7,401 nt of DNA from Xanthobacteraceae bacterium (lineage in GTDB: Bacteria; Pseudomonadota; Alphaproteobacteria; Rhizobiales; Xanthobacteraceae). Position numbers and translations under genes: made by a program. This document shows, piece by piece, positions 1-6,434 of the stretch. The DNA lies in assembly GCA_030037185.1 (NCBI GenBank), contig JASHRR010001130.1, forward strand, positions 1 to 7,401. The letters run 5' to 3'. Position 1 is the stretch's first letter, and every line of letters begins with the position of its first letter. The notes below the pieces were generated by a model that was not told the origin of the DNA, made no database searches, and worked only from the letters and a program-made list of their open reading frames with translations.

Positions 1-2072
1 GTGACGAGGGTCAGCGTCCTGAGCCTGTCGATGTCGAATCCCAGCTGATATTTGCCGGCGGCCAGGATGGCGACACAAAAGGCAAGATCGCAGAGGCCGA
101 TGACGACCCCTGCTATCGTCAGGCTGTCGATGCGCCATGCGTTCGGCTGCGCTGAGGGCCGCACATTGTCTGTGGTCGATGACATCGCCAGAAAGTCGCC
201 GGTGATCATCGACAGAACTACGAGCATCGGCGTCAGGATGGCGTGGCCAGTCATCACGAGGCCAATCGCCAGAAACGTCAGCTGGCGTGTCTTGTGCACG
301 ATGGATCGCAGTGTGTAGGTAAGGATGCGCTGGAACGTGACCCGGCCTTCGCGGACCGCCGCCACAATGCTGGCTAGCCCCGGCTCTGTCAGCACAATCC
401 CGGCCGCCGATTTGGCGACGTCGGTCGCGGTGGAGACCGCTATTCCGATCTGGGCCTGGCGCAACGCTGGCGCATCGTTGGCGCCGTCACCGCACATGCC
501 GACGACATGCCCGGCATCCTGGAAACTCTCGACTATGCGGTATTTATCCTCGGGAAGAACGCCGGCAAAGACGGCAAATTCCTCGGCGCGAACCGTGTCG
601 GCGATCGGTCCGGGCCGATAGAGCGCTCCCTCAAGCCCGACCGCCCGCGCCACGGCGGCGGCGGTGTCGCGGGCATCGCCAGTCACCATTACCGTGCGCA
701 CGCCCATGCTTTGTAGCGCAGCGATGCATGCGGCGGCGTCGCGGCGCGGCGGATCGCTGAGGGCGACCAGGCCCGCCAACTGCATCTTCTCCGGCGGACC
801 CGCAGCAACGCCGAGAACCCTGTATCCCTGCGCCTCCAGCGCCGCGGCGGCATCGACCGCCTCCGGTGACGATCGAGTCAAAGCGGCGATCACAGCGAAA
901 GCGCCTTTGACGATTCGAACTGCTGCGCCAGTGCGCTCCGCCGCAGTCGCCTCCGACATTTTGACGGCTGGGTCGAACGGCACGAACCTGATCAGCACGG
1001 GGAGACCGGCTATTTCGCTCGCCTTCGAGGCTGCTGCGCGGACCGCAATATCGACCGGATCCTGGCCGCCCTCCGAGCTCGCCAGCGCCGCCAGCGCCAG
1101 AACACGCGACTCGTCAAAACCCGACATCGCGCGGACCGCGCAGACCGCCAGCTCGTTCATCGTCAATGTTCCGGTCTTGTCGCAACACAGCACGTCCATT
1201 GACGCCGCTTCGTGCACCGCGGAGAGCCGCGTCGGCAGGATGCCGGACTTCGCGAGGGCCTGCGCGCCGATCGCGGTCGCAAGCGTGAATGTCGCCGGCA
1301 GTGCGACCGGAACGGTGCCAAGAACAGCGATCAGGATGAGTGGCACAAGTTCGAAAACCGACATGCCGAGCCAATACGCATAGGCGGTCAGCGCCACCGC
1401 GACGACGCCATTGAAGCCGGCGAGGTTGCGCACGACCCGAAAGACGGCTTTCTGCTCCGAGCTGACGACATGCGCCGTCCGTACCAGCTCGGCTGTGCGG
1501 CCGAATTTCGTGCGCGTCCCTGTCGCGGTCACCTCCGCCACTGCTTCGCCGCGGCGGACCAGGGCGCCGGCCCAGGTTTCCCGGCCCGGAGCCGCTTCGA
1601 CCGGCATGGATTCGCCGGTTAGCATCGACTGATCGAGCAGCACGGCGCCCGCGATCAGACGCGCATCAGCAGCCACCACACTGCCGAGCGACAGCTTCAC
1701 GATATCGCCGGGCACAAGTTCCGCGGCCGGGATGATCGTCCACTCGCCGTCGCGCCGGACCGAGGCCGATAGAGCGAGCCTCGATTTCAGCGCCTTGACG
1801 GTCGCCTGCGCACGCCCTTCCTGCAGCAGCCCCAGCGCAGCATTGAACACAAGCAGCACGGCGATGATGGATGCTTCGACATACTCGCCCAGCACAAGTT
1901 GGAGCGCGATGGCCGCCTCCAGCAGGCACGGCACGGGTGCAACGAACTTGCCCAGCACCAGGCGCAGCGGATGAACGTCGGTGTCAGGAGTTGAATTAGG
2001 GCCGATATCAGCAAGTCGGCGGCGCGCTTCGGCGTTCGAAAGCCCTGGCGGCAGACTTTCTGCTTGAGTCAT
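1..2072 (-). CDS. P-type proton-pumping ATPase (P3A class), C-terminus beyond the window
   Basis: Predicted plasma-membrane P-type ATPase that pumps H+ outwards through an aspartyl-phosphate intermediate. The frame is open without a stop for 690 codons from ATG 2072 to the window edge. It shows the actuator TGES (residues 152-155), PVALP in membrane helix 4, the phosphorylation motif DKTGTLT with Asp298, nucleotide-domain KGAF (Lys389; KGAP is usual), TGDA (464-467), GDGANDAP (from 528) followed by the LTEPGL typical of P3A pumps, and ITGDFLAMS in helix 6, where Asp626 is the likely proton carrier. These features separate it from Ca2+, K+ (KdpB) and heavy-metal pumps; no N-terminal metal-binding CXXC is seen. 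About 140 C-terminal residues should be missing, judging from family length. ATG 2072 puts a short leader before the conserved GLSNAEA. The frame is also open upstream to the permease stop, with a TTG at 2192 as a weaker alternative start. The ribosome site (GGAA) is poor. Family assignment is firm; ion specificity is inferred. Confidence 0.93.
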   Translation of the reverse strand, partial: MTQAESLPPGLSNAEARRRLADIGPNSTPDTDVHPLRLVLGKFVAPVPCLLEAAIALQLVLGEYVEASIIAVLLVFNAALGLLQEGRAQATVKALKSRLALSASVRRDGEWTIIPAAELVPGDIVKLSLGSVVAADARLIAGAVLLDQSMLTGESMPVEAAPGRETWAGALVRRGEAVAEVTATGTRTKFGRTAELVRTAHVVSSEQKAVFRVVRNLAGFNGVVAVALTAYAYWLGMSVFELVPLILIAVLGTVPVALPATFTLATAIGAQALAKSGILPTRLSAVHEAASMDVLCCDKTGTLTMNELAVCAVRAMSGFDESRVLALAALASSEGGQDPVDIAVRAAASKASEIAGLPVLIRFVPFDPAVKMSEATAAERTGAAVRIVKGAFAVIAALTRSSPEAVDAAAALEAQGYRVLGVAAGPPEKMQLAGLVALSDPPRRDAAACIAALQSMGVRTVMVTGDARDTAAAVARAVGLEGALYRPGPIADTVRAEEFAVFAGVLPEDKYRIVESFQDAGHVVGMCGDGANDAPALRQAQIGIAVSTATDVAKSAAGIVLTEPGLASIVAAVREGRVTFQRILTYTLRSIVHKTRQLTFLAIGLVMTGHAILTPMLVVLSMITGDFLAMSSTTDNVRPSAQPNAWRIDSLTIAGVVIGLCDLAFCVAILAAGKYQLGFDIDRLRTLTLV

Positions 2073-2134
2073 TTCCGTGTCTTCGACGACAGCTCGCCCT
2101 CGGCATCTCGCAGGACGGGCAAGCCTACCATCAT
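2069..2134 (-). CDS. Possible 21-residue upstream ORF coupled to the P-type ATPase
   Basis: This short open frame starts at ATG 2134 (a second ATG follows at 2131). It ends in a TGA that shares the ATGA overlap with the ATPase ATG at 2072. The peptide begins MMVGLPVLRDAEGEL and ends KTRK; I do not recognise it. There is no good ribosome site directly upstream. The overlap is the arrangement used for translational coupling and would compensate for the weak ribosome site of the ATPase. It could equally be chance, or the C-terminal remnant of a lost gene, since the frame is open further upstream without a start. Confidence 0.2.
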   Translation of the reverse strand: MMVGLPVLRDAEGELSSKTRK

Positions 2135-2231
2135 TGATCCGCAGCAACAAATTCTCCGAGCCGCAGTGGTTGTAGATAGCTGTTGCTCGCAATGGCGGAT
2201 TACGCGGCGCCGGCTGATCCCTCCTGCGCCT
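2073..2231. other. Intergenic stretch between permease and P-type ATPase
   Basis: These 159 bases separate the distal permease stop from the P-type ATPase start. I see no stem-loop followed by a T run, so the two genes may be cotranscribed. No convincing sigma70 promoter was found: the best minus-strand candidate (TTGTTG, 17 bases, TAGGCT) matches consensus poorly. The stretch holds an SD-like AGGAGG without a nearby start (2220-2225) and a 21-codon open frame ending in ATGA overlap with the ATPase start (2069-2134). It may be a deletion scar or a leader. Confidence 0.6.
2220..2225 (-). promoter_or_regulatory. Orphan Shine-Dalgarno-like AGGAGG
   Basis: A perfect AGGAGG on the minus strand lies just after the permease stop codon (2232-2234). 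No ATG, GTG or TTG lies within 5-15 bases downstream; the nearest candidate is TTG 2192, about 27 bases away and too far for normal initiation. It may be a relic of a gene start that has been lost, or chance. Confidence 0.25.
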
Positions 2232-3368
2232 TTATTCCAGCGACTTCCGGAATCGAAGTATGCTGACGGTCAGAAGCGCCACCGCGATCGCGGCGATTGC
2301 CCCGAAGTCCGGCCACAGGATGTCGAGGCCGATGCCCTTGAGGAAGGTGCCACGGATGACGACTAGAAAATACCGCAGTGGATTTGCATAAGTGAGCCAC
2401 TGCAGCACGTCGGGCATGCTGGAAATCGGAAAGCTGAATCCGGACAGGATGAACAACGGGTTCAGCACGAAGAAGTTGGTGGCAAAGGCCTGCTGCTGGG
2501 TGGAGCAGACGGTGGAGATCAGCAAGCCTAGCGCCAGCAGGCTGAGCAGATAGAGCGTCGCGCCCAAAATGAACACGAAGGGATTGCCAACGAACGGAAC
2601 CTGGAACCAGAGGATCCCGACGACGGTGACGACACCGGCGATCCCCATCCCGACGACAAAAAACGGCACGGTCTTGCCGAGGATGAATTCAGCCGGTCTG
2701 ATCGGGCTTACCATGAGCTGTTCGAGCGTGCCCACCTCCCGCTCGCGGACAACCGCAAAGGCGGTCAGATTGACGACCATCACCAGCGTGATCGTTGCGA
2801 TCACGCCGGGCACGAAGAACCAGCGGCCGTTGAAGTCCGGATTTTACCAGGGCCGCTGCGCGAGCGTGATCTGGACGAGATTGTTCTGCGCCGCAACGCC
2901 CTCGACGCGTTGCATCAGGTCGGTCACATAGTCCTGAGCAAAGCCGGATGCGATGGTGTTGATGTAGCCGAGCGCAATCAAGGCGCTGTTCGAGTTGGTG
3001 CCATCTACCAGGACCTGGAGCGGCGCCTCCCGACCCTTGCGCAAGCTGTTCGCAAATCCAGCGTGAATGACCAGGGCCACCGCTGCATCGCCGCGGTCAG
3101 TCATACGGCCGATCTCGTCCTCGGTCTGGGCAATTCTGACCACGCGCAGGCGGTCGCTCGACGTGAACCGGGCAACGAGTTCCCGGCTCTCCTGGCCGTG
3201 GTCAAGGTCGAGCACCGCGGTCGACACATGATAGACCTCGAAGGTCGCTGCGTAGCCGAACAGCAACAGCTGAATGAGAGGTGGCACGATCAGGCGAACG
3301 CGCCCCCACTTGTCGCGCCATAGCTGGATAAACTCCTTGACCAGAATATTGGTCACACGGCCCAGCAT
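2232..3368 (-). pseudogene. ABC-2 type permease (YbhR-like), interrupted by an in-frame TAA
   Basis: Second membrane subunit of the exporter. From ATG 3368 the frame spans 379 codons including the final TAA at 2232-2234, but codon 175 is TAA (2844-2846). The first part (174 residues) holds the amphipathic VKEFIQLWRDK segment, helix 1 (about 27-43) and the periplasmic domain. The second part holds the five C-terminal helices, with the conserved EREVGTLEQLMVSPIRP, GLLISTVCSTQQQAFA and LSGFSFPISSMP stretches. Both parts are in the same frame, so this is a nonsense change and not a frameshift. The stop falls between Trp174 and Asn-Pro; E. coli YbhR has Tyr there (WYNP) and the neighbouring permease has Phe (WFN). 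The start lies two bases after the stop of the upstream permease, with AAGAGG at 3380-3385 as ribosome site. The downstream part could restart only at GTG 2813, which has no ribosome site. Without readthrough, no complete permease is made. Confidence 0.88.
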
Positions 3369-3370
3369 GC

Positions 3371-4507
3371 TCAATCGAGCCTCTTGCGAAACGCGCGGGC
3401 GGCCAACGCCATCACCGCGATGGCATAGATGAGGAGGAAAACTGTCGGCAGGGCCAGTGCCGGAATGTCGGCGCCCTTGAGGAAAATGGCCTTGACGATA
3501 GTGACGTAGTAACGCGCATGAACCAGGTAGGTCACGTCCTGAACCACTGTTGGCATCTGATCGATCGGGAACACGTAGCCCGACAGCAGCATCGTCGGCA
3601 ACATAGTCACCAGCAATGCAACCTGACTGGCTCCGACCTGGCTTCGGATTAGGACCGATCGCAGATAACCGATCCCGAGCACGACGACCAGGAACGGCGA
3701 TGTCGTGATAAACAGCGTGAAGATGGTCCCGCGGAATGGCACGCCGAACCACAACGACGCCAACGCAAGGCAGAAGGCAGCCTCGATCCACCCCAGCACA
3801 AGATAGGGCAGAAGCTTGCCGACCATCACTTCACTTGGCCTGACCGGCATCGAGATCAAAAGCTCCATCGTGCCGCGCTCCCATTCCCGCGAAATCGTAA
3901 GCGACGTAAGCTGGGCGCCGACCAGCGCCATGATAACCGCGACGACCCCGGGAATGATGAAATTACGACTGTCCAGGTCCTCGTTGAACCAGACCCGCGA
4001 CTGCACCGTCATTGGCTCGACCTGTTGAAGCTCCTGGCCCAGCCGATCCATGACATCAAGCATCGCCTCAGCCGAGTAGCCGGAGACAACGGCTTGCGCA
4101 TACCCGAGCGCGATGTTCGCCGTGTTGTCGTCGGTCGCATCGAGAATGGCCTGCACGGTGGCGCGACGTGCATCATTCAGCCGTTCTGAAAAGTCCGGCG
4201 GAATGACAATTGCGATCTTGCAGTCAGCCCGGTCAATCGCCGCCGCCAGCGCCGGACAAGTCGCGACGTTGCGAGCGATCGCAAAGTAGCGCGACGCCTC
4301 GAAATGTTTGAGCAGCGACTGGCTGCTCTGGCTCGCTTCGCGATCGAACGTGCAGACCGGGATGTGCTTGAGGTCGAGCGTCACACCGTAGCCGAGCAGG
4401 AGCATCTGCGTGAAGGGCATCAGCAGGGCAATCATTAGGCTGCGGGGATCCCGCCAGATCTGCAGCAGCTCCTTGACGCCGATCGCGCGGAGGCGGCGAA
4501 TCCTCAT
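3371..4507 (-). CDS. ABC-2 type permease (YbhS-like)
   Basis: First inner-membrane subunit of the exporter, 378 residues, the usual length for YbhS/YbhR-type permeases. It has a cytoplasmic N-terminal helix with KELLQIWRDPRSL (12-24), membrane helix 1 (about 24-43), a periplasmic domain (about 45-180) ending in WFNEDLDSRNFIIPG, then five predicted helices. The conserved EWERGTMELLISMPVRPSEV segment faces the ATPase, and LLSGYVFPIDQMP lies near the end. The frame is open further upstream, but ATG 4507 is chosen because it overlaps the stop of the preceding ATPase as ATGA (4504-4507), has a good ribosome site, and gives the start expected for the family. It should form a heterodimer with the downstream permease, whose intact frame would have exactly the same length (1137 bases). 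No damage is visible. Substrate is unknown; E. coli YbhFSR has been linked to drug and Na+/Li+ export. Confidence 0.93.
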   Translation of the reverse strand: MRIRRLRAIGVKELLQIWRDPRSLMIALLMPFTQMLLLGYGVTLDLKHIPVCTFDREASQSSQSLLKHFEASRYFAIARNVATCPALAAAIDRADCKIAIVIPPDFSERLNDARRATVQAILDATDDNTANIALGYAQAVVSGYSAEAMLDVMDRLGQELQQVEPMTVQSRVWFNEDLDSRNFIIPGVVAVIMALVGAQLTSLTISREWERGTMELLISMPVRPSEVMVGKLLPYLVLGWIEAAFCLALASLWFGVPFRGTIFTLFITTSPFLVVVLGIGYLRSVLIRSQVGASQVALLVTMLPTMLLSGYVFPIDQMPTVVQDVTYLVHARYYVTIVKAIFLKGADIPALALPTVFLLIYAIAVMALAARAFRKRLD

Positions 4508-5487
4508 GCGGCGGCCCTCCGTTCCTTCGCGTCGGCCGTGATCAGCTGCACGAACACATCCTCGAGGCCCGCTGCGATGCGAGCCATGCGGCGCGGCCGC
4601 AGGCCCTTGGCGGCGAGAAATGTCGGCAGATCGCGAAGGCCGCTCTCCGCGTTGCGGACGATGACATGGAGCGCATCGCCGAAAACCGAGCAATCGAGTA
4701 CCTCTGGCGCATGCTGCAGCGCCTCTAGGGTTGCAGCGAGTGCGTCGCATTCGACAATCAGCAGCTCGCCGCCGAGCGCAGTATCTCTGAGCTGCGCCGG
4801 GCTGCCGGTCGCAATCAGCCGTCCGTGATTGATCAGGGCAATGCGGTGGCAGTACTCCGCTTCGTCCATATAATGGGTCGAGACCAGCACCGTCACGCCG
4901 TCGCTCGCGAGGCTGTGGATGAGGTCCCAGAAGCGTCGCCGCGACGCAGGCTCGACACCGGAGGTCGGCTCGTCAAGGAACAGGATCGGCGGCTTGTGGA
5001 GCACAGCGCAGCCAAGCGCGAGCCGCTGCTGCCAGCCGCCGGCACGCGTCGTCACCAGAGCGTTCTCTCGCCCGGCAAGCCCTGCCATATTGACCGTAAA
5101 CCGCATGCGCTCCGCAAGCTCTGCCCGGGGCACTCCGTAAATTCCGCCGAAGAACCGCAGGTTTTCCACGACCGTCAAATCGCGGTAAAGGGAGAACCTC
5201 TGCGACATGTACCCGATATGCTGGCGCACGCCTTCTGCATCCCGCGCCACGTCGATTCCGGCGACGGTCGCGCTCCCACCGCTCGGCCGCAGCAGGCCGC
5301 ACAGGATGCGGATAATCGTCGATTTCCCCGCGCCGTTGGGGCCGAGGAATCCCATGATCTCACTCCTGCCGATGCGAAAGCTGACATGATCGACGGCTAC
5401 GAAGCTGCCGAACTGCTTGACCAAGTCATGAGCGATCACCCGGTCGTCAGCATCCGCGCGGCCGAACCCCTGGTCGATCGCGGTCAA
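4504..5487 (-). CDS. ABC exporter ATPase 2 (equivalent to the C-terminal half of YbhF)
   Basis: Cytoplasmic nucleotide-binding subunit, 327 residues. Walker A is GPNGAGKS (49-56), Q-loop Gln96, Walker B ILFLDE with catalytic Glu173, and H-loop His205 (STHYMDEAE). These make a complete ATP-binding half site. The ABC signature is degenerate: RAGGWQQR (148-155) replaces LSGGQ, and the D-loop reads SGVEP with Glu179 for Asp. E. coli YbhF also has a non-canonical signature in its C-terminal half, so this is probably a family trait. The gene starts with TTG (5487) overlapping the TGA of ATPase 1 in a TTGA tetranucleotide; a strong ribosome site supports this start. The C-terminal part (about 235-320) ends with the LEDVFVQLI segment typical of drug-exporter ATPases. 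It should pair with ATPase 1 and drive the two permeases. Confidence 0.94.
   Translation of the reverse strand: MTAIDQGFGRADADDRVIAHDLVKQFGSFVAVDHVSFRIGRSEIMGFLGPNGAGKSTIIRILCGLLRPSGGSATVAGIDVARDAEGVRQHIGYMSQRFSLYRDLTVVENLRFFGGIYGVPRAELAERMRFTVNMAGLAGRENALVTTRAGGWQQRLALGCAVLHKPPILFLDEPTSGVEPASRRRFWDLIHSLASDGVTVLVSTHYMDEAEYCHRIALINHGRLIATGSPAQLRDTALGGELLIVECDALAATLEALQHAPEVLDCSVFGDALHVIVRNAESGLRDLPTFLAAKGLRPRRMARIAAGLEDVFVQLITADAKERRAAA
4515..4520 (-). promoter_or_regulatory. Ribosome binding site of the first permease
   Basis: GGAGGG on the minus strand lies 7 bases before ATG 4507, inside the end of the upstream ATPase gene. It decides the start of the permease against longer readings that run up to about 4750 inside the ATPase. 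Confidence 0.7.
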
Positions 5488-6419
5488 GACGCTCCTCCTG
5501 TTTCGAGCAGCGTCACGAAAACGTCCTCGATGCTGGGCGTCGCGACAGCCATGCCGGAAAAGGAGATGCCTGCGCGGCCCAATGCCTCCCGCAGTTCGGG
5601 AATGCGCGTGTTAGCATCATCCACCATCGCATGGACGCCGTCCCCCACCAGCAGGGCGTTGCTGACCCCAGGGAGGCCGCCGATCGCGTTGCGAACGTCG
5701 CGCCCTCTGGTGCTTGAGATCGCGATCAGCGCGCCCGGCATGCGCTGCTTCAGTGCAGCCGGGGTATCGCAATAGAGCGCATGGCCGGCGTGCAACAAGG
5801 TCAGGCGGCTGCAGCGCTCAGCCTCGTCCAAATAGGCAGTGGATATCACGATCGTCACGCCCTCCTCGCGCAACCCATACAGGATGCGCCAGAAGTCGCG
5901 CCGGGACACCGGATCGACACCGGTGGTCGGTTCGTCGAGCAGCAAAATCCTCGGCGTGTGTACGAGCGCGCAGGTGAGCCCGAGCTTCTGCTTCATGCCG
6001 CCAGAAAGTTGCCCAGCTTTGAATCGGCGAAAGGCACTCATGCCGGATGCCGCAAGCAGGCGGGAGGCGCGTTCGCAACGCACTGCCGGCGCTACCTCGA
6101 ACGGATCTGCGTAGAAACGGATGTTCTCATCTATAGTGAGGTCTTCGTAGAGCGCGAAGCGTTGCGGCATATAGCTGACATGCGGCTTCACGCCTTCGGG
6201 GTCGGCCACCGCGTCTATCCCGTCGATAATGATCGCGCCGGCATCGGGCCGCATCACGCCAGCCAGCATCCGCATTGTCGCGGTCTTCCCGGCGCCGTCC
6301 GGCCCGACGAGACCGAAGATCTCGCCACGGTAGACTGACAGGCTCAGGCGGTCGACAGCCGTCACGCCTGCGAACCGCTTGATCAACCTGTCTATCCAGG
6401 ATGATTGGGCCGTCCGCAT
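5484..6419 (-). CDS. ABC exporter ATPase 1 (equivalent to the N-terminal half of YbhF), N-terminus probably frameshifted
   Basis: Nucleotide-binding subunit, 311 residues in the frame readable today. Walker A is GPDGAGKT (39-46), Q-loop Gln86 (YMPQRF), signature LSGGM (138-142), and Walker B ILLLDE with Glu163. The H-loop His is replaced by Ala195 (STAYLDEAE); E. coli YbhF has Ser there in its N-terminal half. The GPDGAGK Walker A also matches that half. It ends with IEDVFVTLLETG and overlaps the start of ATPase 2. ATG 6419 is directly preceded by an in-frame TGA (6420-6422) and lacks a ribosome site. A better-placed ATG at 6438 overlaps the stop of the adaptor gene (ATGA) but is one base out of frame; removing one base of the GG at 6396-6397 would join the two frames and give PIILIDRLIKRF. 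The original gene was therefore probably 5484-6438. Whether the shortened form works is unknown, as all nucleotide-binding motifs remain. Confidence 0.88.
   Translation of the reverse strand: MRTAQSSWIDRLIKRFAGVTAVDRLSLSVYRGEIFGLVGPDGAGKTATMRMLAGVMRPDAGAIIIDGIDAVADPEGVKPHVSYMPQRFALYEDLTIDENIRFYADPFEVAPAVRCERASRLLAASGMSAFRRFKAGQLSGGMKQKLGLTCALVHTPRILLLDEPTTGVDPVSRRDFWRILYGLREEGVTIVISTAYLDEAERCSRLTLLHAGHALYCDTPAALKQRMPGALIAISSTRGRDVRNAIGGLPGVSNALLVGDGVHAMVDDANTRIPELREALGRAGISFSGMAVATPSIEDVFVTLLETGGAS
5494..5499 (-). promoter_or_regulatory. Ribosome binding site deciding the TTG start of ATPase 2
   Basis: A perfect AGGAGG on the minus strand lies 6 bases before TTG 5487, inside the last codons of ATPase 1. 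The strong site and ideal spacing support the rare TTG start; the next in-frame Met is residue 45, too late because it lies right before Walker A. Confidence 0.8.
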
Positions 6420-6434
6420 TCAGGTCGCGCACCG

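Noticed and set aside
664..1383. Open frame of 239 codons on the + strand
   Set aside because: Antisense to the P-type ATPase region with the DKTGT and TGDA motifs; composition is Ala/Ser/Arg/Thr-rich without domain features.
2143..2187. 7-base inverted repeat (AGCAACA / TGTTGCT) with a 31-base spacer
   Set aside because: Arms are too short and the spacer too long to support a terminator or operator above chance.
2204..2211. Palindrome CGGCGCCG between permease and P-type ATPase
   Set aside because: Only 8 bases, no loop and no T run; common in GC-rich DNA.
2232..2846. Programmed readthrough or selenocysteine-type recoding as explanation for the in-frame stops
   Set aside because: The two stops differ (TAA and TGA), I see no evident downstream hairpin or readthrough context, and the frameshift nearby points to plain decay or sequence error.
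2844..3791. Longer version of the distal permease starting upstream at 3791
   Set aside because: The extra residues overlap the coding sequence of the first permease in another frame; the family-type N-terminus begins at ATG 3368.
3371..4750. Longer 459-residue version of the first permease
   Set aside because: The added N-terminal residues are out-of-frame reading of ATPase 2; ATG 4507 has a ribosome site, an ATGA overlap and fits the family length.
4825..5775. Long open frame (316 codons) on the + strand
   Set aside because: It lies antisense across the junction of the two ATPase genes, whose motifs are unmistakable on the minus strand; it shows no recognisable domain and is a by-product of GC-rich codon use.
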